A stretch of 64,000 bases of DNA from Nocardiopsis gilva YIM 90087 (GTDB taxonomy: Bacteria; Actinomycetota; Actinomycetes; Streptosporangiales; Streptosporangiaceae), in contig NZ_CP022753.1 of NCBI RefSeq assembly GCF_002263495.1, positions 5,696,312 to 5,760,311 of the forward strand, given 5' to 3'. Position 1 is the stretch's first letter. Every line of letters begins with the position of its first letter. This document shows positions 35,977 to 43,570 of this stretch, piece by piece. A model generated the notes under the pieces. It was not told the DNA's origin. It saw only the letters and a program-made list of their open reading frames with translations, and ran no database searches. Position numbers and translations under genes: made by a program.

Positions 35977-36365
35977 AGAGAGTTTCCGACAACTCCAGAA
36001 AAGGGCGGGCGTGACTGATAGGACAGACAGTACTAATGTGACGAACACCGGTGTTGCATCCGGAACCGATGTCTTTCTTCCTCGATCACAGTGAACGCTG
36101 CCCCATGTCGTTAGACTGACCCCCACTGAATCCATTCCCCCTACTCCCGGATTCTCTGTCAGCCGTATGGGCGGAGAGTGAACCCCTAACGAACGATGGT
36201 TCACCGCGCCTCGTAGGCTTACGGCGAGTAGGCGTCGGACATCCGAATGTGAACGCAATACGTCGGCAGGTCCCGCCCCTTCCTCCGTGCCGGCGATTCT
36301 CTCCACAACACCCCCGTCCTCCCGTCGGAGCAGGACCGGGGCGCCAGAGCCAAAGGAGCACCTCG
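35977..36365. other. Intergenic region upstream of the coiled-coil gene
   Basis: This 389-bp stretch is richer in A and T than its neighbours, as expected for a promoter and leader. I see no RNA gene, terminator with a U-run or convincing -35/-10 pair. The only clear signal is AAAGGAG just before the GTG at 36366. Confidence 0.6.
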
Positions 36366-38585
36366 GTGGAACAGTCCAACCACAACTTCCTCAACGGAGG
36401 AGGTCAGACCGGGATCTCCGACCGAATGCGGGACCTCCTCTCACGGGCCGCGCAGGACCAGGTCTCGGAACAGAAGACGCAGGGCGCGATCTCCGAGGAG
36501 ATGCGCCAGCGCCTTGAGGGCATGGAGTGGCTGCTACGCGAGTTCCGTGAGCGGGAGTTCGCCACGCTGGCGGAGGGCCTCGCGGCGGTACAGAGCCGCG
36601 TCGACGAGCTCAGCACGCGTCCGCCGGAGTGGGCCGAGACCCTCGCCGAGCACATCGCGCTGGTCGGCGAGCGGGTCAAGCCGCTGGCGGAAATGGCCAC
36701 GCTGCGCACCGACGTCCGCCAGATCGGCGGCAACGTCGACACGGCGCTGACCCGGCTGCAGAGCGTCGCCGAGACGGGATCCCGCACCGCGGCCCAGGTC
36801 GACGCGGTGAGCGAGCGCTTGGAGGAACTGGCCTCCACCATCGAGGCGCGCTTCAGCCGCGCCGACGAGGCGATCGAGTCGCTGGCCGCCCGCGCGGAGG
36901 CCCTGGAGACCGCGATCGCGGACGTCGGCGAGCGCGTGGACGGTCGGCACGAGGCCGCCATGGGCGCGGCGGCCGAGCAGCACGAGGCCCTGACCACCGC
37001 CGTCACCGAGGGGCGCGCCGCCCTGGAGCAGGCGGTCACCGAGGGCCGGGAGGCGCTGGCCGCGGCCGTCACCGAGCGGCACGAGGCGCTGCAGGAGACA
37101 CTGCGCGAGCAGCACGAGGCGGTCACCACCAAGCTCGACGACGGCGTCCAGACCCTGACCGGCACGGCCCAGGAGCACCACAGCACCGTCACCACGCAGC
37201 TGGAGACCACCGCCGAGGAGCTGGGCGGCAAGCTCGACGGCGCGACCGAGACCCTGAGCGGCAAGCTGGACAGCGCGTCCGAGGAGCTGCGGACCAAGGT
37301 CGACGCCAGCACCGAGGACCTGCGCGGCACCGCCGAGACGCACCACACCGCCCTCACCGCCAAGCTCGACGACGACGTCCAGACCCTGACCGGCACGGCT
37401 CAGGAGCAGCACGAGGCGCTGACCACCGCTCTGCGCGAGAGCGTGGCCAACCTCAGCACGCAGGCCGACGAGAACCACGCCGAGGCCACCGCCGCGGTCG
37501 CCGACACCAACAGCGCGGTCGTGAAGCTGGCCGAGGCGACCGACGAGAAGCTCGGTTCCGTCAGCGCCCACCTGCGCGAGCGCCTCGGTGAGCTGAACGA
37601 GCAGCTCGAACTGCAGCGCGCCGAACTGCGCGAGCGCGACGACCAGCAGCGCGAGAGCATCCTCGCCCGGCTCGCGGAGACCACCGAGACCCTGCGTACC
37701 AAGGCCGAGGAGGACGTGGCGGCGGCCACCTCCGCCCTGGCCGAGATGCGCACCTCCCTGGACCGCAGCGTCCGCGAACTCAACGAGAAGGTCGACGAGC
37801 GGCACACCGCCCTGACCGAGCTGGGCGAGCAGCACCGGGCGGCGGTGACCGAGCACCTGGAGCAGCACCGCACCTCGGTGGACGAACGCCTGGAGGAGTA
37901 CCGCACGTCCGTCGACGAGCGCCTGGACCAGCAGCACCGGGAGCTGAGCGGCAAGGTCGACCAGCACCTCAGCTCCATCACCGGCAAGTACGAACACGGC
38001 CTCGGCCGACTCTCCGACCGCTTCGACACCTTCGAAGGCCACTTCGAGGGCAGCTTCGAAGGCATCGACGGCAAGATCGACGGTGTCGACGGTCGCCTCG
38101 ACGGCCTCAACGGCCGCCTCGACGGAATCGAAGGCCGGGTCACCGGCGTCGAAGGCCAGTTCGAGGGCGTCAACGGCCACATCAGCGGGGTCGACGGCCG
38201 CCTGGAGGCCGTGGACGACCGCCTCGAAGCCCTCAACCAGCGCCTCGGCCAGCTGCCCGCCTCGATGGAGGTCAGCGAACTCCACCGCCGCCTCACCGAA
38301 CTGGTCGACCGTCCGGTCATCGACCACTCCGACCGCTTCGACGCCGTCGACCGCAGCCTGCTCGAGTCCCTGGAGCCGATCCTCCGCGAACTCCAGAACC
38401 GCCCCGACCGGCACGAGTTCGAAGAGACCATCAACGAGGCCGTGGAAACGTCCCACGACGACGTCACCAAGCGCCTGGCGTCCCTCGAAGAGACCATGCT
38501 CGCCCTCGCCGAGGCGCTGCTGCGCCCCGGCCGCGACGGCAAGAAGAAGCGCCGCCGCGACGAGGATGACGAAGACGACGAGTAA
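36366..38585 (+). CDS. Large coiled-coil protein with acidic C terminus, function unknown
   Basis: The 739-aa protein is almost wholly helical and charged, with no signal peptide or membrane segment. Heptad-like repeats run from about residue 20 to 560; two nearly identical units around KLDDGVQTLTGTAQE and KLDDDVQTLTGTAQE are encoded 228 nt apart. From about 555 to 630 a seven-residue pattern of the IDGRLDG type repeats about ten times, where Gly-Asp spaced motifs replace coiled coil. The tail is a basic KKKRRR block followed by an acidic end. It resembles chromosome or cytoskeletal scaffold proteins in architecture only. GTG 36366 has AAAGGAG 7 nt upstream. Confidence 0.8.
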   Translation: MEQSNHNFLNGGGQTGISDRMRDLLSRAAQDQVSEQKTQGAISEEMRQRLEGMEWLLREFREREFATLAEGLAAVQSRVDELSTRPPEWAETLAEHIALVGERVKPLAEMATLRTDVRQIGGNVDTALTRLQSVAETGSRTAAQVDAVSERLEELASTIEARFSRADEAIESLAARAEALETAIADVGERVDGRHEAAMGAAAEQHEALTTAVTEGRAALEQAVTEGREALAAAVTERHEALQETLREQHEAVTTKLDDGVQTLTGTAQEHHSTVTTQLETTAEELGGKLDGATETLSGKLDSASEELRTKVDASTEDLRGTAETHHTALTAKLDDDVQTLTGTAQEQHEALTTALRESVANLSTQADENHAEATAAVADTNSAVVKLAEATDEKLGSVSAHLRERLGELNEQLELQRAELRERDDQQRESILARLAETTETLRTKAEEDVAAATSALAEMRTSLDRSVRELNEKVDERHTALTELGEQHRAAVTEHLEQHRTSVDERLEEYRTSVDERLDQQHRELSGKVDQHLSSITGKYEHGLGRLSDRFDTFEGHFEGSFEGIDGKIDGVDGRLDGLNGRLDGIEGRVTGVEGQFEGVNGHISGVDGRLEAVDDRLEALNQRLGQLPASMEVSELHRRLTELVDRPVIDHSDRFDAVDRSLLESLEPILRELQNRPDRHEFEETINEAVETSHDDVTKRLASLEETMLALAEALLRPGRDGKKKRRRDEDDEDDE

Positions 38586-38612
38586 CGAGGGCGTCGTCAC
38601 CCGCGCGACACG

Positions 38613-38643
38613 AAGGGCCGGTCCGCACGGACCGGCCCTTTTT
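38613..38643 (+). terminator. Rho-independent terminator
   Basis: AAGGGCCGGTCCG (38613-38625) and CGGACCGGCCCTT (38628-38640) form a perfect 13-bp stem followed by TTT. It lies 28 nt past the coiled-coil gene stop. Confidence 0.88.
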
Positions 38644-39091
38644 CCTCAGCCTGTGGAAAGTCTCGCCGCTCTGGAGATGCCTGACCTACGCTCGACCACA
38701 GACAGCGCCCGGCCGGGGAGCGCATGGGGAGCTGTCGGCAGGTTCGCGGTAACCCGGCTCGGGCGGCTCCCGGCCATATGCAGAAGGCACACGCCCGCTA
38801 GTGTCGCCACCGTTCGAGACAGTCAGATGGCCGCCAAGCCACAGGAGATCCCGCGAAATCGAGATTCTCGGCGTCTTCCAGCTACCACCCTGGAGCCACA
38901 CTGCGACATCACAAGAACATAACGCGCCACATTTCAGCAGGTCATTTGCTGTAAGCCGCGCACGCGGGGGTGGACCGCGCGCCCGCTACTGGCAGCAGCG
39001 CGCCATCAGGTAAGCCCCGCACATGCGGGGATTCCTGACTTGACGTGCCCGAGCCTTATCCGCTGGAGGGAAAGGTGGGATCCACTCGCCG
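38644..39091. other. Intergenic region holding the CRISPR remnant
   Basis: Between the terminator of the coiled-coil gene and the stop of tsaD there is no credible gene. The two CRISPR-like repeats at 38951-39038 are the only structure I recognise. The segment 38860-38950 is AT-richer than the surrounding sequence. Confidence 0.6.
38951..39038 (+). CRISPR. Vestigial type I-E CRISPR: two degenerate repeats, one 32-nt spacer
   Basis: Repeat 1 (38951-38977) begins GTAAGCCGCGCACGCGGGGG and ends TGGACCG; repeat 2 (39010-39038) begins GTAAGCCCCGCACATGCGGG and ends in GATTCCTGA. Both share GTAAGCC and the CCCCGC-loop-GCGGGG stem of 29-nt type I-E repeats common in actinobacteria; repeat 1 has lost two C residues and repeat 2 diverges at its 3' end, as terminal repeats do. 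The segment between them (38978-39009) is exactly 32 nt, the canonical I-E spacer length. A relatively AT-rich stretch on the left could be a decayed leader. No third repeat is present 61 nt to either side, and there are no cas genes in the window. Confidence 0.65.
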
Positions 39092-40132
39092 TTAGACCGC
39101 GAGAGGGCGGTTGATCGGCAGGGAGGTGTCGGTGGCCAGGTCCAGGGTGGACGGCGGCAGGCCCGCGGCGACGACTTCGGCGCCCAGGGCGGCGATCATG
39201 GCGCCGTTGTCCGTGCACAGTCGGGGGCGGGGGACGCGGAGTTCCACCCCGGCCTCGGCGCAGCGCTGTTCCGCCAGGGCGCGGATGCGGGAGTTGGCGG
39301 CCACGCCGCCGCTGATGACCAGGCTGCCCACGCCGTGTTCGACGCAGGCGTCCACCGCCTTGCGGGTGAGGACGTCGGCCACGGATTCCTGGAAGGCTGC
39401 GGCGATGTCGGGGACCGACAGGTCGCTCCCGTTGCGCTCACCGTCCTCCACCCATCGGGCGACCGCGGTCTTCAGGCCGGAGAAGGAGAAGTCGTAGGTG
39501 CCGTCGCCCCACTTGCCGCGCGGGAAGCGGATCGACCTCGGGTCGCCCTCGCGGGCCGCGCGGTCGATGTGGGGGCCGCCCGGGTAGGGCAGGCCGAGCA
39601 GGCGGGCGACCTTGTCGTAGGCCTCGCCCGCGGCGTCGTCGACGGTGTCGCCGAGCGACTGGACGTCGGTGGCCACGTCGCGCACCAGCAGCAGGGAGGT
39701 GTGGCCGCCCGAGACGAGCAGTGCGATGGCGGGCTTGGGCAGCGGGCCGTGTTCCAGTTGGTCCACGGCCACGTGGCCGACCAGGTGGTTGACGCCGTAG
39801 AGCGGCTTACCGAGCGCGAGCGCGTAGGCCTTGGCGGCGGAGACCCCGACGAGCAGCGCCCCGGCCAGGCCCGGCCCCGCCGTGACGGCGATCGCGTCGA
39901 CGTCGGAGAGTTTCGCCCCGGCGCTGTCGAGCGCGCGGTGCACGGTCGGCACCATCGCCTCCAGGTGGGCGCGGCTGGCCACCTCGGGAACGACGCCGCC
40001 GAAGCGGACGTGCTGCTCGACGCTGGACGCCACCTCGTCGCCGAGCAGCTCGCAGCCGCGGACGAGGCCGACGCCGGTCTCGTCGCACGAGGTCTCGATC
40101 CCCATGATCAGGGGCAGGTCACGGTTGCTCAT
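39092..40132 (-). CDS. tsaD: tRNA N6-threonylcarbamoyltransferase TsaD
   Basis: TsaD transfers threonylcarbamoyl to A37 of ANN-decoding tRNAs, with TsaB and TsaE. The 346-aa protein opens with [16 protein letters not shown], has the metal-binding histidines in GVNHLVGH, the ASKH-fold loops [13 protein letters not shown] and YPGGPHID, and [14 protein letters not shown] near the end. ATG 40132 overlaps the rimI stop in ATGA. It is the last gene of the operon tsaE-tsaB-rimI-tsaD. Confidence 0.97.
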   Translation of the reverse strand: MSNRDLPLIMGIETSCDETGVGLVRGCELLGDEVASSVEQHVRFGGVVPEVASRAHLEAMVPTVHRALDSAGAKLSDVDAIAVTAGPGLAGALLVGVSAAKAYALALGKPLYGVNHLVGHVAVDQLEHGPLPKPAIALLVSGGHTSLLLVRDVATDVQSLGDTVDDAAGEAYDKVARLLGLPYPGGPHIDRAAREGDPRSIRFPRGKWGDGTYDFSFSGLKTAVARWVEDGERNGSDLSVPDIAAAFQESVADVLTRKAVDACVEHGVGSLVISGGVAANSRIRALAEQRCAEAGVELRVPRPRLCTDNGAMIAALGAEVVAAGLPPSTLDLATDTSLPINRPLAV

Positions 40133-40728
40133 CGCGTCTTCTCTTCATTCTCCGTCACGGTCGCGTCCGCTCCCGTGGCGGTGCTCAGGTCAGGGCTCGT
40201 GGCGGCACGCGTGTCCGCGCGCGTGCCGTTGGCCGATGCCGACAGTCCGCCCGCGGCACGCTCGGCGACCGTGGCCGAGCGGCGCATCACGATCGCGTCG
40301 GCGTCCTGGTAGTAGCGGCGCCGGATCCCGATCTCGGTGAACCCGAAGTGGCGGTACAGCTCCTGGGCGCGCGGGTTGTCGGAGCGCACCTCCAGGAAGA
40401 GGTCGGTGACCCCGCGCTTGCCGGCCTCGTTGATGAGTTCCGTCAGCAGCGTGGAGCCGATGCCTCGCCTCCAGTGGGACTCGGCGACGGCGATGGTCTG
40501 CACATCGCCCTGCGGCGGCACGGCGCGCAGGCCCGCGTAGCCGACGATCGCCCCGCCTTCGCCCTCCTGCGCGACGACGTAGTGCCGGGAGGCTTCCGCC
40601 ATCTCACCGCGGAGCATCGCCTCGGTCCAGGCGTCCTTGGGGAACAGCCCGCGTTCCAGCGCGATCACCGGGGCGACGTCGGCACCGGTCATCGGGCGCA
40701 GCCCGATGCCGGAGGTCATGCCTGCCAT
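40129..40728 (-). CDS. rimI: Ribosomal-protein/N-alpha acetyltransferase RimI
   Basis: This GNAT acetyltransferase is 199 aa. The acetyl-CoA loop is [16 protein letters not shown], preceded by the substrate-side motif [17 protein letters not shown] and followed by [19 protein letters not shown] and the usual [10 protein letters not shown] end of the fold. About 45 extra residues at the C terminus are low-complexity. I start at ATG 40728 because AAGAAGG lies 7 nt upstream; ATG 40719 overlapping the tsaB stop is an alternative. Co-transcription with tsa genes is the standard arrangement. Confidence 0.93.
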   Translation of the reverse strand: MAGMTSGIGLRPMTGADVAPVIALERGLFPKDAWTEAMLRGEMAEASRHYVVAQEGEGGAIVGYAGLRAVPPQGDVQTIAVAESHWRRGIGSTLLTELINEAGKRGVTDLFLEVRSDNPRAQELYRHFGFTEIGIRRRYYQDADAIVMRRSATVAERAAGGLSASANGTRADTRAATSPDLSTATGADATVTENEEKTR

Positions 40729-41390
40729 TGCCGCACCTTCTTTGGCGCTCCCGGCACGACGGCGTCCGGGCGGCGCAGGTAGAGCGGCCGGGGCTCGGGC
40801 AGTTCCTCGCCCGCGGCGAGGCGGCGCAGCGCGACCTCGCCCAGGGCCGCGGCGGACGGGTACAGCGGCTCGGCCGCCGCCTCGTCCTGCCCGAAGACCT
40901 CGGCGTACATCTGCGCGCCGTGGCCGATCACCGGCAGCCCTCCGGTGTCGATGTTGGCGGGGCGGTCGACGGCGATCTCCCCGGTCCGGGTGGTGGCGTC
41001 GGCGTAGTGCGCCCAGAACACCTCCTTGCGGCGCGCGTCGCTGGCCGCGATGAAGGGGGTGGTCCGACCGGAGGCGAACGCGACGGCGTCCAGCGTGGCG
41101 ACCCCGTGGCACGGGATGCCCAGCGCGTCGGCTAGGGCCTGCCCGGTGGAGAGCCCGACCCGCAGGCCGGTGTAGGGGCCGGGGCCGATGCCGACCGCGA
41201 CGTGGGTCAGCTCGCCGAGGGCCACGCCCGCCTGTTCCACGATGTCGCGCACGCTCGGCGTGAGGAGTTCACCGTGGCGGCGCGCGTCGACCGAGGACGT
41301 GCTCGCACGCACCCGGACGTCGGCGCCGGAGGATTCGCAGACCGCGACGGTGACCGCCGGGGTCGCGGTGTCGAAAGCCAGTAGCAGCAC
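40716..41390 (-). CDS. tsaB: tRNA t6A biosynthesis protein TsaB
   Basis: TsaB is the non-catalytic partner that scaffolds TsaD and TsaE. The 224-aa chain starts VLLLAFDTATPAVTVAV, has RRHGELLTPSVRDIVEQAG and the glycine-rich GIGPGPYTGLRVGLSTGQAL, the hallmarks of the family. GTG 41390 lies 11 nt past the tsaE stop with only a weak ribosome site, which suggests coupling. It overlaps rimI by 13 nt at its 3' end. Confidence 0.95.
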   Translation of the reverse strand: MLLLAFDTATPAVTVAVCESSGADVRVRASTSSVDARRHGELLTPSVRDIVEQAGVALGELTHVAVGIGPGPYTGLRVGLSTGQALADALGIPCHGVATLDAVAFASGRTTPFIAASDARRKEVFWAHYADATTRTGEIAVDRPANIDTGGLPVIGHGAQMYAEVFGQDEAAAEPLYPSAAALGEVALRRLAAGEELPEPRPLYLRRPDAVVPGAPKKVRQWQA

Positions 41391-41401
41391 GATCGTCCAG
41401 C

Positions 41402-41896
41402 CTAGTCCGCGCTCAGTACCACATCGGCCCACCGCGGGCCGATACCGGTCAGCCGGACGGTGCGGGCGTCGTTGGGGAGCCGGTCGATCGAGATCTCCAG
41501 CCGGTCGTCGGACAGCTCCTCGGCGACCCCCTCCCCCCACTCGACGATGGTGACCGAGTCGGCGAGGCTCGCGTCCAGGTCGAGGTCGTCGACCTCGGCG
41601 GCGCTGCCCAGGCGGTAGGCGTCGGCGTGCACCAGCGCCGGTCCGCCATCCAGTGAGGGGTGCACGCGCGCGATCACGAAGGTGGGCGAGGTGATCGGGC
41701 CGCGCACGTTCAGCCCCTCGGCGATGCCCTGGGTCAGGGTCGTCTTCCCCGCGCCGAGCGGACCGGACATGATCAGCAGGTCGCCGGGGCGCAGCAGCCC
41801 GGAGATGCGTTTGCCCAGAGTGCGCATGGATGCGTCGGTCTCGGCCGTGACGAGGGCGGTCGCGCCCAGCGTGGTGGTCTCGGTGGTATCGGTCAT
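41402..41896 (-). CDS. tsaE: tRNA t6A biosynthesis ATPase TsaE
   Basis: This small P-loop ATPase cycles the TsaBD complex. The 164-aa protein has Walker A SGPLGAGKTTLTQG, the family block SPTFVIARVH, LVHADAYRL and VTIVEWGEG. I start at ATG 41896 rather than an upstream in-frame codon at 41959, because the family begins shortly before TETDASMRTLGKR. First gene of the tsa operon. Confidence 0.95.
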   Translation of the reverse strand: MTDTTETTTLGATALVTAETDASMRTLGKRISGLLRPGDLLIMSGPLGAGKTTLTQGIAEGLNVRGPITSPTFVIARVHPSLDGGPALVHADAYRLGSAAEVDDLDLDASLADSVTIVEWGEGVAEELSDDRLEISIDRLPNDARTVRLTGIGPRWADVVLSAD

Positions 41897-42095
41897 GAGC
41901 TCACAGCGGTGTCGAAGAAGGTGTGGCCCGATGTCGGTGCCCCTCACCAGGGTAGGCACATCTCCACGTTCGCGTGTCCCCTCGACCGGAACCGCTCTCC
42001 GCGCCGGTCTCGGGTGGCGGGGATCCAGGAGGCGCTAGATCGCTGATGGGAGTCGGCTGGAGCGGCCCTGCCCGGGCAGGTTTCCTGCCTCCCCG

Positions 42096-42163
42096 TTCGT
42101 TGATCTCGGCGATGTGCACCTCATACCCACCGGTATGAGGTGCACATCGCCGAGATCAACGAA
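42096..42163. repeat. Palindromic element GTTGATCTCGG, copy 3 (perfect)
   Basis: Two 32-nt arms, 42096-42127 and 42132-42163, are exactly complementary around the 4-nt loop CACC. The outer part TTCGTTGATCTCGGCGAT matches copies 1 and 2. It lies between the start of tsaE and the stop of alr, both leftward, about 120 nt downstream of the alr stop. It would form a very stable hairpin in either strand; it may terminate alr transcription, but the shared ends with other copies point to a dispersed repeat. Confidence 0.9.
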
Positions 42164-42282
42164 GCGAGCGATGGTGCGGCGCCGGGAACGCACCGCCGGA
42201 GGCCCGCGGGCGCGCCGTCCCGCCCATGCGTCCGCTGCTCGCCTGCCGCCACCGGCCAGGCCGAAGATCTCCCATCAACCAT

Positions 42283-43404
42283 CTAGCCGCCGACGTAGAC
42301 GCGCGGCACGCGCGGGCTGATGCGCGTGACGATCTCGTAGGGGATCGTGTTCAGGGCCGCCGCCCAGTCCTCGGCGGTGGGTTCGCCGTTGTCACCGGGG
42401 CCGAAGAGGATGGCGTCGTCACCGGCCTCGGCGGCGTCGTCGCCGATGTCGAGGACGAACTGGTCCATGCAGACGGTCCCCGCGATCGTGCGGCGGCGCC
42501 CGGCGGCCAGCACCGGGCCGAGGTTGGTCGCGGCGCGCGGGATGCCGTCGCCGTAGCCGAGCGGGATCAGGGCGAGGGTACTCGGACGCGTGGTGGTGTA
42601 GCGGTGTCCATACGAGATGCCGCTGCCCTCCGGCACCCTCTTGACCAGGGCGATCTTCGTGTGGAGAGTCATGGCCGGGCGCAGCTCGGGGAAGGTGAGC
42701 TCGGGGATGGGGTTGATCCCGTAGCTGGCGATGCCGGTGCGCACCAGGTCGAAGTGGGTCTCGGGGAGGGTGAGCGTCGCCGGGGAGTTGGCCAGGTGTC
42801 GGACCTCGGGGCGCAGACCGCCCTTCTCCGCCACTTCCAGGGCCTCGTGGAACACGTTGATCTGGGAGGCGATGGAGGGGTGCCCGGGCTCGTCCGCGCA
42901 GGCGAAGTGCGACCACACGCCGGTGACCTGGATCAGCCCGGCCGCCTCGGCGCGTGCGGCGGCGGCCACGACGTCGGGCCACTCGGCGGCGGTCACGCCC
43001 CCGCGGGTGAGCCCAGTGTCGGCTTTGAGGTGGACGCGGGCCCGGCGCCCGGCCTCCTGCGCCGCCGTCGCGATCTCGTCGAGCAGCCACAGCGAACTCA
43101 CGCCCAGGTCGACGTCGGCGGCGATCCCCGCCGACAGCGGGGCGCCGGGCGGAATGATCCACGAGACCGTGGGCGCCTGGATCCCCGCACCCCGAAGTTC
43201 GAGGGCCTCCTCGATGAACGCCGTGCCCAGCCAGGTCGCGCCACCGGCCAGCATGGCGCGGGCGGCCGGGATCATTCCGTGTCCGTAGCCATCGGCCTTC
43301 ACCACGCCCATGACCTGCGCACCTTGCGCCCGGCCACGCAGAACCGCGACGTTCTCACTGATCACGCCCAGATCCACGCGGGCTTCGGCGAAAGAAGGAG
43401 GCAT
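42283..43404 (-). CDS. alr: Alanine racemase
   Basis: This PLP enzyme supplies D-alanine for peptidoglycan. The 373-aa chain has the PLP lysine in GVVKADGYGHGMIPAAR, the family block GIASYGINP and the C-terminal catalytic-tyrosine region (SGISYGHRYTT) and GDNGEPTAEDWA. The ATG at 43404 is preceded by GGAGG only 1 nt away, too close for a good site, but no better in-frame start fits the family N terminus AEARVDLGVI. Its neighbourhood upstream of tsaE is conserved in actinobacteria. Confidence 0.95.
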   Translation of the reverse strand: MPPSFAEARVDLGVISENVAVLRGRAQGAQVMGVVKADGYGHGMIPAARAMLAGGATWLGTAFIEEALELRGAGIQAPTVSWIIPPGAPLSAGIAADVDLGVSSLWLLDEIATAAQEAGRRARVHLKADTGLTRGGVTAAEWPDVVAAAARAEAAGLIQVTGVWSHFACADEPGHPSIASQINVFHEALEVAEKGGLRPEVRHLANSPATLTLPETHFDLVRTGIASYGINPIPELTFPELRPAMTLHTKIALVKRVPEGSGISYGHRYTTTRPSTLALIPLGYGDGIPRAATNLGPVLAAGRRRTIAGTVCMDQFVLDIGDDAAEAGDDAILFGPGDNGEPTAEDWAAALNTIPYEIVTRISPRVPRVYVGG

Positions 43405-43570
43405 GCCTCCAAGTCTGGCACGTGTGCGGACCGACCTGCGCGGACACGCTTCGGCGGAGGCGTGGCATAGGCAACGGGGATCGGCACCCGCGCGGGTGGG
43501 TCGCAGCGGGCATCGCGTCGGGGAGGCGCGCAGGCGCATTCCCGACCGATCGCCGATCCCCCTGGTCCTG

